Position numbers and translations under genes: made by a program. From Planctomycetota bacterium (GTDB lineage: Bacteria > Planctomycetota > Planctomycetia > Pirellulales > Thermoguttaceae), in NCBI GenBank assembly GCA_029550925.1, contig JAKPGL010000120.1, positions 1 through 64,000 on the forward strand: a DNA stretch of 64,000 bases. The letters run 5' to 3'. Shown here in pieces: positions 53,488 to 63,148 of the stretch. The first letter of the stretch is position 1. Each line of letters starts with the position of its first letter. The notes below the pieces were generated by a model. It had not been told where the DNA came from. It worked only from the letters and a program-made list of their open reading frames with translations, and did not search any database.

Positions 53488-55698
53488 TTATTTTGGCAAA
53501 TCGGCCTTTGGGAGGGAAGGAGAACTCCTAGCGGCGTCGTCCCCGGGAACATCCTCTTTTTCAGAGGGTTTTGCGTTTGGAGAGGAGGAGCGGCTTGGAA
53601 TGGGGGAGACCAAGGCGGTTTTGGCCTGGGCAACCGCAGAGGCGGCCCAGGGTTTATCGGCATACAGGTCCACGATGGCCTGGCGAATGGCCCTGGCAGT
53701 TTCCGGAGATGTCTTTTCCAACTGCTCCGCTCGGTGAAGCCGCTCCTGTAAAACCTGCAATCCTCCGGCAGCCCGCTGCTCCACCTCCTGGCGCAGGCGT
53801 TGGAGCCGACGCCGGGCCAACTCCAAACACATTCCGGTCGTGCCGGAGCGATCAGAGCGATTTTCATACAAATCCAATAGGGCCTGGAACTTCACAACGG
53901 CCAAATCCGGATTGGTTCGCGCCGCAGCCGCCGCCTCCGCATAGGCCTGTTCCACCGGCGAAAGGGCCGTATGAATCCGAAGCCGACCGCTGACCTGAAG
54001 TTCAAACTGCCGTTCCAGCCGATCCAGGTCGAGTTCCCGTTCATATTGACGGATTTGCTCCGCCCGCGGATCGGAAGGATACCGGGTCAGAAACTCTTGG
54101 ATGGTCGGTTCGACAGTACGAAGGGCTTCGATGGTCCCCTCCTCGGCTGTTCGAGCAATCCGTTCATAAAGGGCGTCAGCGGAGGACGGTTGCAAAAGAT
54201 ACCAAACTGTCCCTCCGACGGCCAACAAAGCCGCCGCCAAAACCCAAGTTTGCCAGGAGACCCACGGTCGGTGGGGTTCCTCCACCGGCATCTGGTCCAG
54301 TTCTTCTTCGGAAACGGAAGTGAAATGAGTGGGCCTCTGCGACCCGCTCATCCGCCGCGTAAGCTCTGGCCGATAGGCAACCCCCTTTTCGCCAACCCCC
54401 GAAGCAGCCTCCTCCTTCAAAACGCTTGGCTTCCGCTCAGGCCGAAACTCAGGTGGAGTAGCTTGCCGAGTAGGGGCCAATAGGCAAGAGACCTCCTGAT
54501 CGGCTTGGGACGAAGCCGGAGCGTTAGAATCCGGAGGCATTGCCCCCCGAGAGGCGTCCCCTCCTTTTTCCCCAGGCTCTAAGGAGATGGCGGATATGGC
54601 GTCTTCGGCAGCCTGGGAGACAGGAAGTCCAGCGCCTCCTGCAGCCACAGGCCAGGTCATCGATTTGGTCTCCGGAAGTTCAACAACTTCTTTTTCCGCC
54701 GCGGGCGTCCGTTCTTGCTCGGCCCTCGGCTGGTCTGCGATCCAGGATTCCGTTCCCGCATCGTCCGCATCCATTGGAACGGCCTTTGGTTGATCTTCAG
54801 GCGCACGAGGTCCCGTTTCCGCCGGCGGCGATTCCTCCTTGAACGCCTGCTCGGGTTGGGACGATCCTTCGGGGGCCGCCGTCGTCGCCTGCAATAGGGC
54901 CTCCAATCGGCGGCTGGCGATCTGGGCGGCGGCGATCCGACGTTCCGGGTCCTTCTCCAAAAATTGGTCCAAAAGCTGTTCCAATGCCGCCGGCGTTTCC
55001 GGCGCATAATGGCGGATCGGCGTCGGCCTGCTGTTATGGAGCTTGTCGAGCATTTCGGACAATGTTTTGGCCCGAAGGGGCGGTCGACCGCTCAACAGGG
55101 CGTAAAGCACTGCACCCAGGCTATACAGGTCCGCTCTGGCATCCACCAAACCGCCCTCGGCTTGCTCCGGCGCCATGTAATCCAGCGTGCCTACCACACT
55201 GCCCACCGCCGTTATCCGGGTCCGGCCGAAAAGTTGGGCAATGCCGAAGTCGGCCAGTTTGACCGTTCCATCCGAGGCCCACAGGAGGTTGCCTGGTTTG
55301 AGGTCCCGATGGATGACTCCCCGGTCATGGGCGTGTCGAAGTCCCCGACATATCTGAAGACCGATTTGCACCACCTCCGGCCATAAGAACCGCCGTCCGC
55401 GCCGAAGCTCCGTATCCAAACTCGGTCCGTCCACCAGTTCCATCGCATAAAACAACAGCCCCTCCTGCTGGCCAAACCCGAAAAGCCGCACAATGTTCGG
55501 ATGCTTCAGACGCCGGAGCGTTTCGATTTCGGCTTCAAAGCGGCTGCGAAAATCCTGTTCTTCGCTCAGGGCGGCGGAAAGGACTTTCAAGGCGGCCCGT
55601 TGGCCTGTCTCGACATCCACCCCTTCATAGACCACCCCCATGCCGCCCCGGCCAAGCTTACGGACCACTTGATAGGGACCTAACCACTGAAACTCCAT
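53488..55698 (-). CDS. Membrane-anchored Ser/Thr protein kinase (PknB/Hanks type)
   Basis: Encodes 736 residues from ATG 55698 (GAGG 9 bases upstream); an ATG 21 codons earlier is less likely. The kinase domain spans about 9-280 with the glycine loop LGRGGMGVVYEG, Lys38 in ALKVL, HRDLKPGNLL with catalytic Asp132, DFGIAQ and the MAPEQ segment, so all catalytic residues are present. A Pro/Glu/Ser-rich juxtamembrane region (about 285-470) precedes one membrane helix (about 478-500, TWVLAAALLAVGGTVWYLL). The extracytoplasmic part (about 500-720) is helical and TPR-like, without PASTA repeats. It may sense an envelope signal. It is followed by hemB on the same strand. Confidence 0.94.
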   Translation of the reverse strand: MEFQWLGPYQVVRKLGRGGMGVVYEGVDVETGQRAALKVLSAALSEEQDFRSRFEAEIETLRRLKHPNIVRLFGFGQQEGLLFYAMELVDGPSLDTELRRGRRFLWPEVVQIGLQICRGLRHAHDRGVIHRDLKPGNLLWASDGTVKLADFGIAQLFGRTRITAVGSVVGTLDYMAPEQAEGGLVDARADLYSLGAVLYALLSGRPPLRAKTLSEMLDKLHNSRPTPIRHYAPETPAALEQLLDQFLEKDPERRIAAAQIASRRLEALLQATTAAPEGSSQPEQAFKEESPPAETGPRAPEDQPKAVPMDADDAGTESWIADQPRAEQERTPAAEKEVVELPETKSMTWPVAAGGAGLPVSQAAEDAISAISLEPGEKGGDASRGAMPPDSNAPASSQADQEVSCLLAPTRQATPPEFRPERKPSVLKEEAASGVGEKGVAYRPELTRRMSGSQRPTHFTSVSEEELDQMPVEEPHRPWVSWQTWVLAAALLAVGGTVWYLLQPSSADALYERIARTAEEGTIEALRTVEPTIQEFLTRYPSDPRAEQIRQYERELDLDRLERQFELQVSGRLRIHTALSPVEQAYAEAAAAARTNPDLAVVKFQALLDLYENRSDRSGTTGMCLELARRRLQRLRQEVEQRAAGGLQVLQERLHRAEQLEKTSPETARAIRQAIVDLYADKPWAASAVAQAKTALVSPIPSRSSSPNAKPSEKEDVPGDDAARSSPSLPKADLPK

Positions 55699-56189
55699 TC
55701 TCGACTGCCTCTTCGGAAATTGGTCCAATTCCCCTCGTCCCCCCCTCAGGGAAGCCGCCACGCTCCTTCTATTTATCCTAATGTTTACAGAGTTGCTGAT
55801 CCAGTCGTTGGTCGAAAAACATCGCCGATAAAAAGGCCCATTGCCGATCCCCCCTCAACGTTTTCCTCCGTTTCACCAGGAGATTATCCAAGCCGGCAGG
55901 GGATTTTCCTTGAGGAATGCAGGAGAGGGACTAGACGAACCGTCCCTTCTTGGGAGAAAATAAAAGGGAATACTTCAGCCGATGGAAGGGACTGCCTCTC
56001 CCCGCCGGGACAAGAGGCCGGCCAAGCCTGGCCCATTAGGGCGAAGTTTGGCTGATAGGGGGGAGTGGGCGTCTGGTTTCTGGGGGTTATCCAGCCTCGC
56101 CTGGCAGAAAGAAACCTACAAACAGGGTCCTTTTCGGGCGGAAGTTCTGTTGGACCAGCGGACAGAGTATCTCCTAAGAGGCGGTAAAT
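55699..56189. other. Divergent intergenic region
   Basis: About 490 bases lie between the kinase gene (minus) and truB (plus). It should contain both promoters. No gene, RNA or repeat is supported. Confidence 0.5.
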
Positions 56190-57125
56190 ATGTCGGTGGA
56201 TCGTTCTCCGGATAAGGATATAGAATCCCAAGGTCCTGGACCTTTGGGGCCGAAAGCGGGAATTCTCAACATTTATAAACCGGCCGGCTTGACCTCCAGG
56301 GACGTGGTCAACCAGATTCAGCGTTTACTTCGGCCCGCCAAAGTAGGCCATGCGGGCACGTTGGACCCGTTGGCGACCGGGGTGTTGGTGGTATGTGTAG
56401 GTCCGGCCACTCGACTGATCAAGTACGTCCAACGGATGCCAAAGGAATATATCGGTGCATTCTTATTAGGCCGATCGAGTCCTACGGAAGACACCGACGG
56501 CCCAGTAACCGAACTGGAAAATCCGCCGATTCCTAGTCTGGATGCGGTGGAAACTGCTGCTCGAAAGATGTTAGGGCCGATCTTGCAGCGACCGCCAGCC
56601 TACTCGGCGTTGAAGGTGGAAGGTCGGCGGGCATACGAGCTGGCTCGCCAGGGCCAACACGTAGAACTACCCCCTCGGCCGGTAACGATCTATCGGTTAG
56701 ACGTTCTTTCTTATAACTATCCGGAGTTAGTGCTTCGGATTCGATGCAGCAGCGGGACGTATGCGCGGGCGGTAGGGCGGGACTTGGCCGCCGCTTTAGG
56801 AACCAGTGCAGTCATGTCCGCCTTGGAACGGACCAGCATCGGCCCGTTCCGCTCCAAATACGCCCTTCGACCGGAGCAAATTACCTCCGACAACTGGGAC
56901 CTGCACCTCTTGCCCTGCACCTGGGCGGTCGAGGGACTGCCCCAGATTCGTCTTCGGCCCGCCGAAGTCGAACATGTCCGCCAAGGGAAGTCGATCGTCC
57001 GTTTTAGTCGGCGGAATAGTGTACAAGAGTTTGCCGCCCTCGATCGCAAAGGTCGACTGGTGGCCATTCTGGTCCCTCGCGGCGAAGGCCGACTCGGTCC
57101 TTGCCGCACCCTGCCGCCCATGTAA
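56190..57125 (+). CDS. truB: tRNA pseudouridine(55) synthase
   Basis: Makes pseudouridine 55 in the T-loop of tRNAs. The catalytic motif is GHAGTLDPLATGVL with Asp as nucleophile; the substrate-binding motifs YIGAFLLGRSSPTEDTDGPV and CSSGTYARAVGRDLAAAL are present. At 311 residues it is in the normal range, with a C-terminal PUA-like extension (RLRPAEVEHVRQGKSI). AAGAGG-type purines precede ATG 56190. In many bacteria truB is linked to rbfA and infB; here it stands alone. Confidence 0.96.
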   Translation: MSVDRSPDKDIESQGPGPLGPKAGILNIYKPAGLTSRDVVNQIQRLLRPAKVGHAGTLDPLATGVLVVCVGPATRLIKYVQRMPKEYIGAFLLGRSSPTEDTDGPVTELENPPIPSLDAVETAARKMLGPILQRPPAYSALKVEGRRAYELARQGQHVELPPRPVTIYRLDVLSYNYPELVLRIRCSSGTYARAVGRDLAAALGTSAVMSALERTSIGPFRSKYALRPEQITSDNWDLHLLPCTWAVEGLPQIRLRPAEVEHVRQGKSIVRFSRRNSVQEFAALDRKGRLVAILVPRGEGRLGPCRTLPPM

Positions 57126-57217
57126 CGGACAAACCGTTCACCGACTATTCCACCGACCAGACAACCGCCGAGCGCCGCACCGCCCGACCTGGATGGAACG
57201 GACAAAAACTTCGGCGA

Positions 57218-58918
57218 CTATTCCGGCGGGGCGGCAAGATACCGGAAAAACAGCCCATCGGGAGAGCCGATGTATTGTCGAATAAAAAAGTCATTGCCGC
57301 TTTTGGCGCGGATTTGGACGTTTAGCTCCCATAACGATTGCACCTGCTCCCGCGGCGGAACAGCGATCCATTCTCCTCGGCGACGCATCTCGCATAGATG
57401 GCGATAGACTTCGGCCGTAGGGGTGGCCGACATCAGGGCCAACGTCCCCCACAGAATCCACCGCCGGACCGGCGGCAGGCGTTTTCGGATCGCTCCCTTG
57501 GCCAAAAGGACCGCCAGCATAAAAAGCCAAGGCATCGAAACCCGCATCCCCAGGTCGTTGTTCAGCCCATAGCGAAATAGCGACAAAACAAGCAGCACCC
57601 CTACCGCGGTGCAGAACACGATTCGTTCTGGACTTTTTCGGGGCCGACGCACGAGCAGGATCAGCCCGGCAATCGTTCCTACGTCGATCATCCAGAAGAA
57701 CCCCAGCCGCACTAGATAGATCAGTGTGGGCCAATCCTCGAAGCCCAGTATTCGGAACTCGGAACGGGGATCGTTGCGAAACGGCAAGGGGGCAAAATGG
57801 GCCGCATAATAAAGCCCCGCCAATCCGAGCAGTGCGAGGGCGGCCAAGTTGGGGCCGCTCAGCCAGCCGCTCCCTGGGGCAACCCGATCTCGATCCCCTC
57901 TTGAACCGCCGAAAATGTCGGCCAATAGGAACGGCGTTAGCCCCAGGGTAACAAACGGCGACCACAGGGCCGATAAAGCCAGGGGAACCAAAGCCCAACA
58001 GCGCCCCTGGAGCCTGGACCAAAAAATACCGGCGGCCATCATCCCGGAACATATCCATGCGCCCAGCGCCTGCTGAGGGACCCAAAAAACCAGTTCCATG
58101 TGGGAACAATAGTTCCAGGTATAGGGGCCGGCCCACCACCGTAATTCCCAGTTCCACCAGCGCAGCGCATACCAGTCGATCCCCCAGGCATCGGGGACCG
58201 GCGGCGGGCGCGGCGGCCCCGGGTCCCAGCCGATCAGCTTGAAAATCGCCGCCCCCAGCACATCCGGCGCGGAAAAGAGAAAAAAGATCGCCAGGACCAT
58301 CGGTTGGCATCGTCCCACCAGCGCCGCAAACCACGCCAGGGCCAACATCACCCCCGCTGCGGTCCATAGGAATATCAGTCCATTGGCGGCCGCCCAGCCA
58401 AACCACTTGCCCACCACAGCGCCGGGCAAATACCACCCCGGATAATAGACCAAAGGAAAGGCCCCCTGATCCGTTGGTATCCAAACGGGCCAAGGAGACT
58501 CCATCAGATGTTTGAGCACCGCATTGTGTTTGAAATAGTCCCCTTCTTGAAGGCCCACGCCGCCGGCCCCGGAAAGACTCACTACCAGCAGACACACCCC
58601 CGCCCAAAGCGCTCCCTGGGACCAAGAGAATCCCTTGGCGACGAAAAAACCTCGGCCGGCAGGAAAAGACGTTCCGCCCACGGAGTCAGAACGATCCAGC
58701 AGCCCGGCCTGGACTGCCTTCCGCAGCAAGCCAACCACGGCCCCTAATAAAAGAATCACAGCCGGCCAGGCCGCCCACCATCGAAGCCAACCCAAGAAAA
58801 ACACCGCCGAAGGCAACCCCACATACACACAAGAAACCGCCAAAAGAAAAGCGATCCCCCTTGGCGTCGGCGGGCTGGTCCCGAGGGCATTCCGATGATC
58901 CGGTTCGGATTTCGACAT
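57218..58918 (-). CDS. Polytopic membrane protein, possible GT-C type glycosyltransferase
   Basis: Encodes 566 residues from ATG 58918; an ATG 25 codons upstream is possible and no ribosome binding site decides. About eleven to thirteen membrane helices span about 20-500, with a small soluble end (about 510-566). After the third helix lies LQEGDYFKHNAVLKHLMESP, with an acidic residue and PWPVW, as in the first periplasmic loop of GT-C lipid-linked sugar transferases (inference, moderate at best). Many Trp and Pro residues lie in the loop at 230-290. It lies 163 bases downstream of the S49 lipoprotein gene on the same strand. Confidence 0.75.
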   Translation of the reverse strand: MSKSEPDHRNALGTSPPTPRGIAFLLAVSCVYVGLPSAVFFLGWLRWWAAWPAVILLLGAVVGLLRKAVQAGLLDRSDSVGGTSFPAGRGFFVAKGFSWSQGALWAGVCLLVVSLSGAGGVGLQEGDYFKHNAVLKHLMESPWPVWIPTDQGAFPLVYYPGWYLPGAVVGKWFGWAAANGLIFLWTAAGVMLALAWFAALVGRCQPMVLAIFFLFSAPDVLGAAIFKLIGWDPGPPRPPPVPDAWGIDWYALRWWNWELRWWAGPYTWNYCSHMELVFWVPQQALGAWICSGMMAAGIFWSRLQGRCWALVPLALSALWSPFVTLGLTPFLLADIFGGSRGDRDRVAPGSGWLSGPNLAALALLGLAGLYYAAHFAPLPFRNDPRSEFRILGFEDWPTLIYLVRLGFFWMIDVGTIAGLILLVRRPRKSPERIVFCTAVGVLLVLSLFRYGLNNDLGMRVSMPWLFMLAVLLAKGAIRKRLPPVRRWILWGTLALMSATPTAEVYRHLCEMRRRGEWIAVPPREQVQSLWELNVQIRAKSGNDFFIRQYIGSPDGLFFRYLAAPPE

Positions 58919-59081
58919 GGAAAACTCGATCTTCTTCGGAAATACCCCTCTCAGACTTTCCCTAGAGGAAGCGTCGGCCAATCGCCGCAACACAGGCTCC
59001 TCTCTGGACTCACCGGGCGTTCATACTGTGCAGAGGCCCATCGCTTGGCCCCGGGCGACTCTCTGCCCGCTTTTACAGAAT

Positions 59082-60116
59082 TTACCTTCCCGCGGCGCGG
59101 CGTTCCAGGGTGGGTTCCGGTTGCCAGATATAGAGAAACGTCGGCAGTTGCGACCGATCGAACCCCGGGATACTCAGAGGAAATAGATTCGTCTGCACCG
59201 GCTGATTCGGAGTAACCGCATACACCGACCGGGCGGCGTCGTGCGAGCGGTGCAATACGACTACTTTGGCCTGAGGAGCATGGGCCATCCGACGGGCCAA
59301 GGCAATCGCATCGTCCAGATAGCCCACCGCATCGATCAGACCGCGTTCCAACGCCTCTTGAGCTAGAAAGACTCGGCCGTCGAAATCCTCCTGCCGAGCC
59401 GGATCGTGCTGCGGACGGGTCATCCGAACCACTTCCCGAAATCGGGCGTGATATTGGTCGGCAATCTGCTGGAGCAAGGCGCGCCCTTGGTCGTCGAGTT
59501 CTCGGATGGGAGTGCCCAGATCGGTATATTGACCTGCCTTAATAGGCGCGCCGAGGATGTTGAACTGCATCATGGCGTCCCGGAGATTATACAGGTTCAA
59601 GATCACCCCCATCCCGCCGGTGATGGTCGTCGGATGGGCCACGATTTGGTCGGCTGCGGTGGCCAGGTAATAGGCGCCGCCGGTACCCAGGTCCATCAGG
59701 CAAGCCACCACGGGGATGCCGCGGCGGACCTTCATCGTGCGCAAGTCCCGCCACATAATGTCGGCGGCGGTTACCCCGCCGCCAGGACTATTGATCCGAA
59801 GGACCACCGCCCGGAAACAAGCGTCTGCTTCAACCCGATCCAGTTTTTCCCGAAACACCGCCGTCGGATTTTCCCCCACACTGCCCAACCCGGTAATGGG
59901 CGTGTTCACCAGCAGCCCATCCACATCGATCAGAGCGATCTTTTGCGGACTTTCACTCCAGGGGAGTTGGACGGCCATTTCGGCCAGCGGGCCTCGATCT
60001 TCCACCGGCGAAGGATGAAGATAGACCTTGCTTTGGGTCCGGGCTTCCAGTCCCCGACACCCCACAGCCGCCAACAAAACGCTCAGAAGACCCCAATACG
60101 CACGAAGGCTCCGCAA
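59082..60116 (-). CDS. S49-family (SppA-like) lipoprotein with altered catalytic site
   Basis: Encodes 344 residues. The best start is TTG at 60116 with GGGAGGA 7 bases upstream; it gives a lipoprotein signal peptide MRSLRAYWGLLSVLLAAVGC with Cys20. An ATG 22 codons upstream would spoil the signal. The S49 fold is clear (INSPGGGVTAADIMWRDL; HPTTITGGMGVILN; APIKAGQYTDLGTP). Active SppA proteins read ASGGYY at the nucleophile; here the ungapped match is TGGAYY, so Ser is replaced by Gly146 next to Thr145. The lysine of the dyad appears retained (about Lys193). Peptidase activity is uncertain; a scaffold role or use of Thr is possible. Confidence 0.85.
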   Translation of the reverse strand: MRSLRAYWGLLSVLLAAVGCRGLEARTQSKVYLHPSPVEDRGPLAEMAVQLPWSESPQKIALIDVDGLLVNTPITGLGSVGENPTAVFREKLDRVEADACFRAVVLRINSPGGGVTAADIMWRDLRTMKVRRGIPVVACLMDLGTGGAYYLATAADQIVAHPTTITGGMGVILNLYNLRDAMMQFNILGAPIKAGQYTDLGTPIRELDDQGRALLQQIADQYHARFREVVRMTRPQHDPARQEDFDGRVFLAQEALERGLIDAVGYLDDAIALARRMAHAPQAKVVVLHRSHDAARSVYAVTPNQPVQTNLFPLSIPGFDRSQLPTFLYIWQPEPTLERRAAGR

Positions 60117-60690
60117 GGCATTATCCTCCCTAGGGAATCGTCTGCCTGTCCGTCTGCGCCGCCGCTCCCTGCCGCTCAGCAAAACAGAAGGGCCTTTCAG
60201 AAAATGCCAAACGTTTCTGAAAAACCTCTCCTGCCGAGCGTTCCTGGGATTCGGAATGCGCCAAATGGATCAGTTTTAAGGAGCTATCGGCGCAGCATGG
60301 GCGGTTGGTGCGGTGCTTTCCGCAGTGCAGCTACGTTGCACATTCTTGGCATTCTTCGAATAACCCCCCCTTTTGTTATAGCCCCTACAACCGATACGAT
60401 CCTTACCACTGGCCTTCAGCCTCGTTACCCTGTTGACCCTTGCCAAGAAGCGTCTGACGCCCACTCGAACAAAAGCCGGTTGGAGTGGGCAGAAATAAGG
60501 CGAAACGCCGCCCAGCCCTAGGGGGGCCGCCTCTAGCAGAGAGGCCCCCAATGGAGCTAAAATAGCTCAAAAAGGAGAGGGCCTTTCTGGGAAAACGGGT
60601 TCTCCTTCGACCATATACTCCCTTATAAAAAGGGAACTCCTTTTGTTGGGAATGGACGGAGAAACTATTTTCTCCTTGTAGGAAATTGGG
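60117..60690. other. Divergent intergenic region with a stable hairpin
   Basis: About 570 bases without a credible gene; the minus-strand frame 60276-60551 has no family resemblance and an unusual composition. A very stable hairpin lies at 60521-60549 (GGGGGCC and CTCT pairing with AGAG and GGCCCCC), followed by GAGCT-AAAAT-AGCTC. No T-run marks it as a terminator on the plus strand. The promoter of the dehydrogenase gene probably lies in 60560-60680. Confidence 0.5.
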
Positions 60691-61506
60691 ATGGCGTCGA
60701 ACTACTGGCGGGACAAAGTGGTCTTAGTTACCGGCGGTTCGAGCGGACTGGGGCGGACCATTGCCGAACAATTTGCCCAGCGGGGCGCACGGGTGGTCCT
60801 TGTCGGGTTAGAACCCCAGCGGGTCGCCGCCGCCGAGGCTCAATTCCGCCAGGCCGGTCATCAGGTCCTGGGGTTGGCCGCCGACGTCACCCAGCAGCCG
60901 GAGGTGGATCGGCTTTTTGAGAAGGCCGTCGGGTGGTTTGGCCAACTGGATGTGTTGGTCAATAACGCCGGTCGCTCCATGCGAGGCCGAATCCTTGATA
61001 TCACGCCAGAACAGTTCCAGGAAATGCTGGACTTGAACTTCATTTCCGCGGTTCGATGCACTCGGGCTGCCGTACCGCATCTTTTGCCCCGCAAAGGGCA
61101 CATCATCAACATCGGCTCCTTGGCCGCTAAAACGGCGCCCCGCTGGGTGGGCGCCTATCCCGCCAGCAAGTTTGCCCTGGCGGCCTATTCGCAGCAACTT
61201 CGGCTGGAATTAGGGCCGGAGGGGCTTCATGTATTGTTGGTATGTCCGGGGCCGGTGCGTCGGCGTGATCCTCGACTTTATTCCTTAGGAGAATTGGACG
61301 ATCTTCCGGAGCCGGCCCGGCAGCCGGGGGCCGGGGTGAAAATCGACGCCGCTCAGCCGGAACGCCTGGCCCGGGCCATCCTTCGCGCCGCCGAAAAACG
61401 AAAACCCGAATTGGTTTATCCCCGCAAAGCGAGGGTCTTTTTCGCCCTCTCGCAGATTTGGCCTGCATTGGGCGATTGGCTCCTAGTGCGTCTGACGGGG
61501 GAATAA
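60691..61506 (+). CDS. Short-chain dehydrogenase/reductase (SDR)
   Basis: Encodes 271 residues of the classical SDR family. The cofactor motif is VTGGSSGLG (TGxxxGxG) and the NNAG motif is LVNNAG. The catalytic residues are Ser in INIGSLAAK and the Tyr/Lys pair in YPASKFALAAYSQQL. It resembles DltE/YqjQ-type short-chain dehydrogenases with a C-terminal hydrophobic helix (FFALSQIWPALGDWLLVRL), which may bind the membrane. AGGA lies 8 bases before the ATG. The substrate is unknown. It is followed 185 bases later by the DAHP synthase gene. Confidence 0.92.
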   Translation: MASNYWRDKVVLVTGGSSGLGRTIAEQFAQRGARVVLVGLEPQRVAAAEAQFRQAGHQVLGLAADVTQQPEVDRLFEKAVGWFGQLDVLVNNAGRSMRGRILDITPEQFQEMLDLNFISAVRCTRAAVPHLLPRKGHIINIGSLAAKTAPRWVGAYPASKFALAAYSQQLRLELGPEGLHVLLVCPGPVRRRDPRLYSLGELDDLPEPARQPGAGVKIDAAQPERLARAILRAAEKRKPELVYPRKARVFFALSQIWPALGDWLLVRLTGE

Positions 61507-61691
61507 TGTCCCAAGCTACCTCCCGCCAAAACTTCCGGAATGTTACCTCCGGAACGGATTCCCTCGCAAAAATAACCCTCCCGGGTACATGGTTGCCCCC
61601 CTTCCGTCATTCCATAAGGAATCCTCTCAACGTCTTTCCTACGTTCTACCGGGTACATCTATTTTCGTTTCGGAGATAAGGAGGTTTTCCG

Positions 61692-63038
61692 ATGGACGCC
61701 GCGTGGTCGCCTAGTTCCTGGCAAACCAAACCCATGGCCCAGGCAGTGGAATATCCGGACCAGGCTGCCCTGGAACGGGTCTTAAGGGAACTCTCCTGTC
61801 TGCCGCCGCTAGTAACCAGTTGGGAGATCGAACGGCTCAAGGCCCAACTAGCCGAGGCGTCCGGAGGGCAACGATTCCTCCTTCAAGGCGGCGATTGCGC
61901 CGAAAGCTTCGAGGAGTGCCGATCCGACGTAATCGTCAACAAGCTGAAAATCCTGCTGAAAATGAGTCTGGTCCTGGTACATGGGACCGGCTGCAATGTG
62001 ATTCGCCTGGGCCGGATCGCCGGCCAATACGCCAAGCCGCGTTCTTGTCTCACCGAAACCCGCCAGGGGGTCACCCTGCCGAGTTTTCGGGGCTGGTTGA
62101 TCAATCGGCCCGGTTTTACCGTCGAAGAGCGAACCCCCGATCCGGAACTGTTGCTTCGCGGTTATGAGCGGGCGGCGCTAACGATCAACTTCATCCGCGG
62201 TCTGGTCGAAGGCGGTTTCGCCGACTTCCACCATCCGGAGCTGTGGGACCTCGATTTCGTCAACCACTCCCCCCACGCCGACGAGTATCGCAGGATCGTC
62301 CAGGCGATTGGAGGCAGCATCCGTTTTCTCGAAACCGTGGCCGATCGGCGATTGGATGAAATTACTCGCGTCGAATTCTACACCAGCCATGAGGGTCTCC
62401 ATCTGCTCTACGAGCAGGCCCAGACCCGCCAAGTGCCCCGACGCCCCGGCTGGTACAATCTTGCCGCCCATTTCCTCTGGATCGGTGATCGCACCCGCGA
62501 CCCCAACGGCGCCCACGTGGAATACTTCCGCGGCATCGCCAACCCGATCGGCGTCAAACTGGGCCCTTCCATCACCCCGGAAGAACTTCTCGATTTAGTC
62601 CGGATTCTCAATCCCCAGAACGAACCCGGCCGACTCACTCTCATCCACCGATTCGGCGTCAGTCGGATCGACAGTTGCCTGCCCCCCTTGATCGAGGCGA
62701 TCCAACGGGCAGGGGGCGTCGTCCTTTGGTGCTGCGACCCCATGCACGGCAATACCATCGCCGCCGCCGGTCGAAAAACCCGCTCCTTCGACGACATCCT
62801 GGGCGAATTGGAACGGGCCTTCGATATTCATAAACGCCTAGGGTCCCGCCTGGGCGGAGTGCATTTTGAACTCACCGGCGAAAACGTAACCGAATGTATC
62901 GGCGGCGCACGAAAACTTACCGAAGAAGACCTCCAGCGGGATTACCGAAGCGACGTCGATCCCCGGCTCAATTATGAACAGGCCCTCGAAATGGCCTTCG
63001 TCATCGCCAGCCGACTCCAGGGCCGATGCCGCCAATAA
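61692..63038 (+). CDS. 3-deoxy-7-phosphoheptulonate synthase, class II
   Basis: First enzyme of the shikimate pathway: condenses phosphoenolpyruvate and erythrose 4-phosphate. Class II features are clear: FLLQGGDCAESFEECRSDVI, GRIAGQYAKPRS, a phosphate-binding SHEGLHLLYEQ, GIANPIGVKLGPS and CDPMHGNTI. The metal ligands Cys (in GGDCAES), His (in DPMHGNT), Glu (HFELTGENVTEC) and Asp (DPRLNYEQ) are all present. The length of 448 residues is normal. AAGGAGG lies 7 bases before the ATG. It converges with the anthranilate/aminodeoxychorismate amidotransferase gene, whose substrate chorismate comes from this pathway. Confidence 0.96.
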   Translation: MDAAWSPSSWQTKPMAQAVEYPDQAALERVLRELSCLPPLVTSWEIERLKAQLAEASGGQRFLLQGGDCAESFEECRSDVIVNKLKILLKMSLVLVHGTGCNVIRLGRIAGQYAKPRSCLTETRQGVTLPSFRGWLINRPGFTVEERTPDPELLLRGYERAALTINFIRGLVEGGFADFHHPELWDLDFVNHSPHADEYRRIVQAIGGSIRFLETVADRRLDEITRVEFYTSHEGLHLLYEQAQTRQVPRRPGWYNLAAHFLWIGDRTRDPNGAHVEYFRGIANPIGVKLGPSITPEELLDLVRILNPQNEPGRLTLIHRFGVSRIDSCLPPLIEAIQRAGGVVLWCCDPMHGNTIAAAGRKTRSFDDILGELERAFDIHKRLGSRLGGVHFELTGENVTECIGGARKLTEEDLQRDYRSDVDPRLNYEQALEMAFVIASRLQGRCRQ

Positions 63039-63148
63039 TCCCGCCAAGACCCTGAAAAGCCCAAAATTTCCGTGTGGTGAAGCAACCGAGGAAATAGCGA
63101 GCCTCCCCGGTTTCCAAAAAAACTCCAAGGCCCTCTCCGCCCCATTAT

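Noticed and set aside
60276-60551. 91-codon minus-strand frame between the S49 gene and the SDR gene
   Set aside because: No ribosome binding site or homologue-like features, and it contains the stable hairpin.
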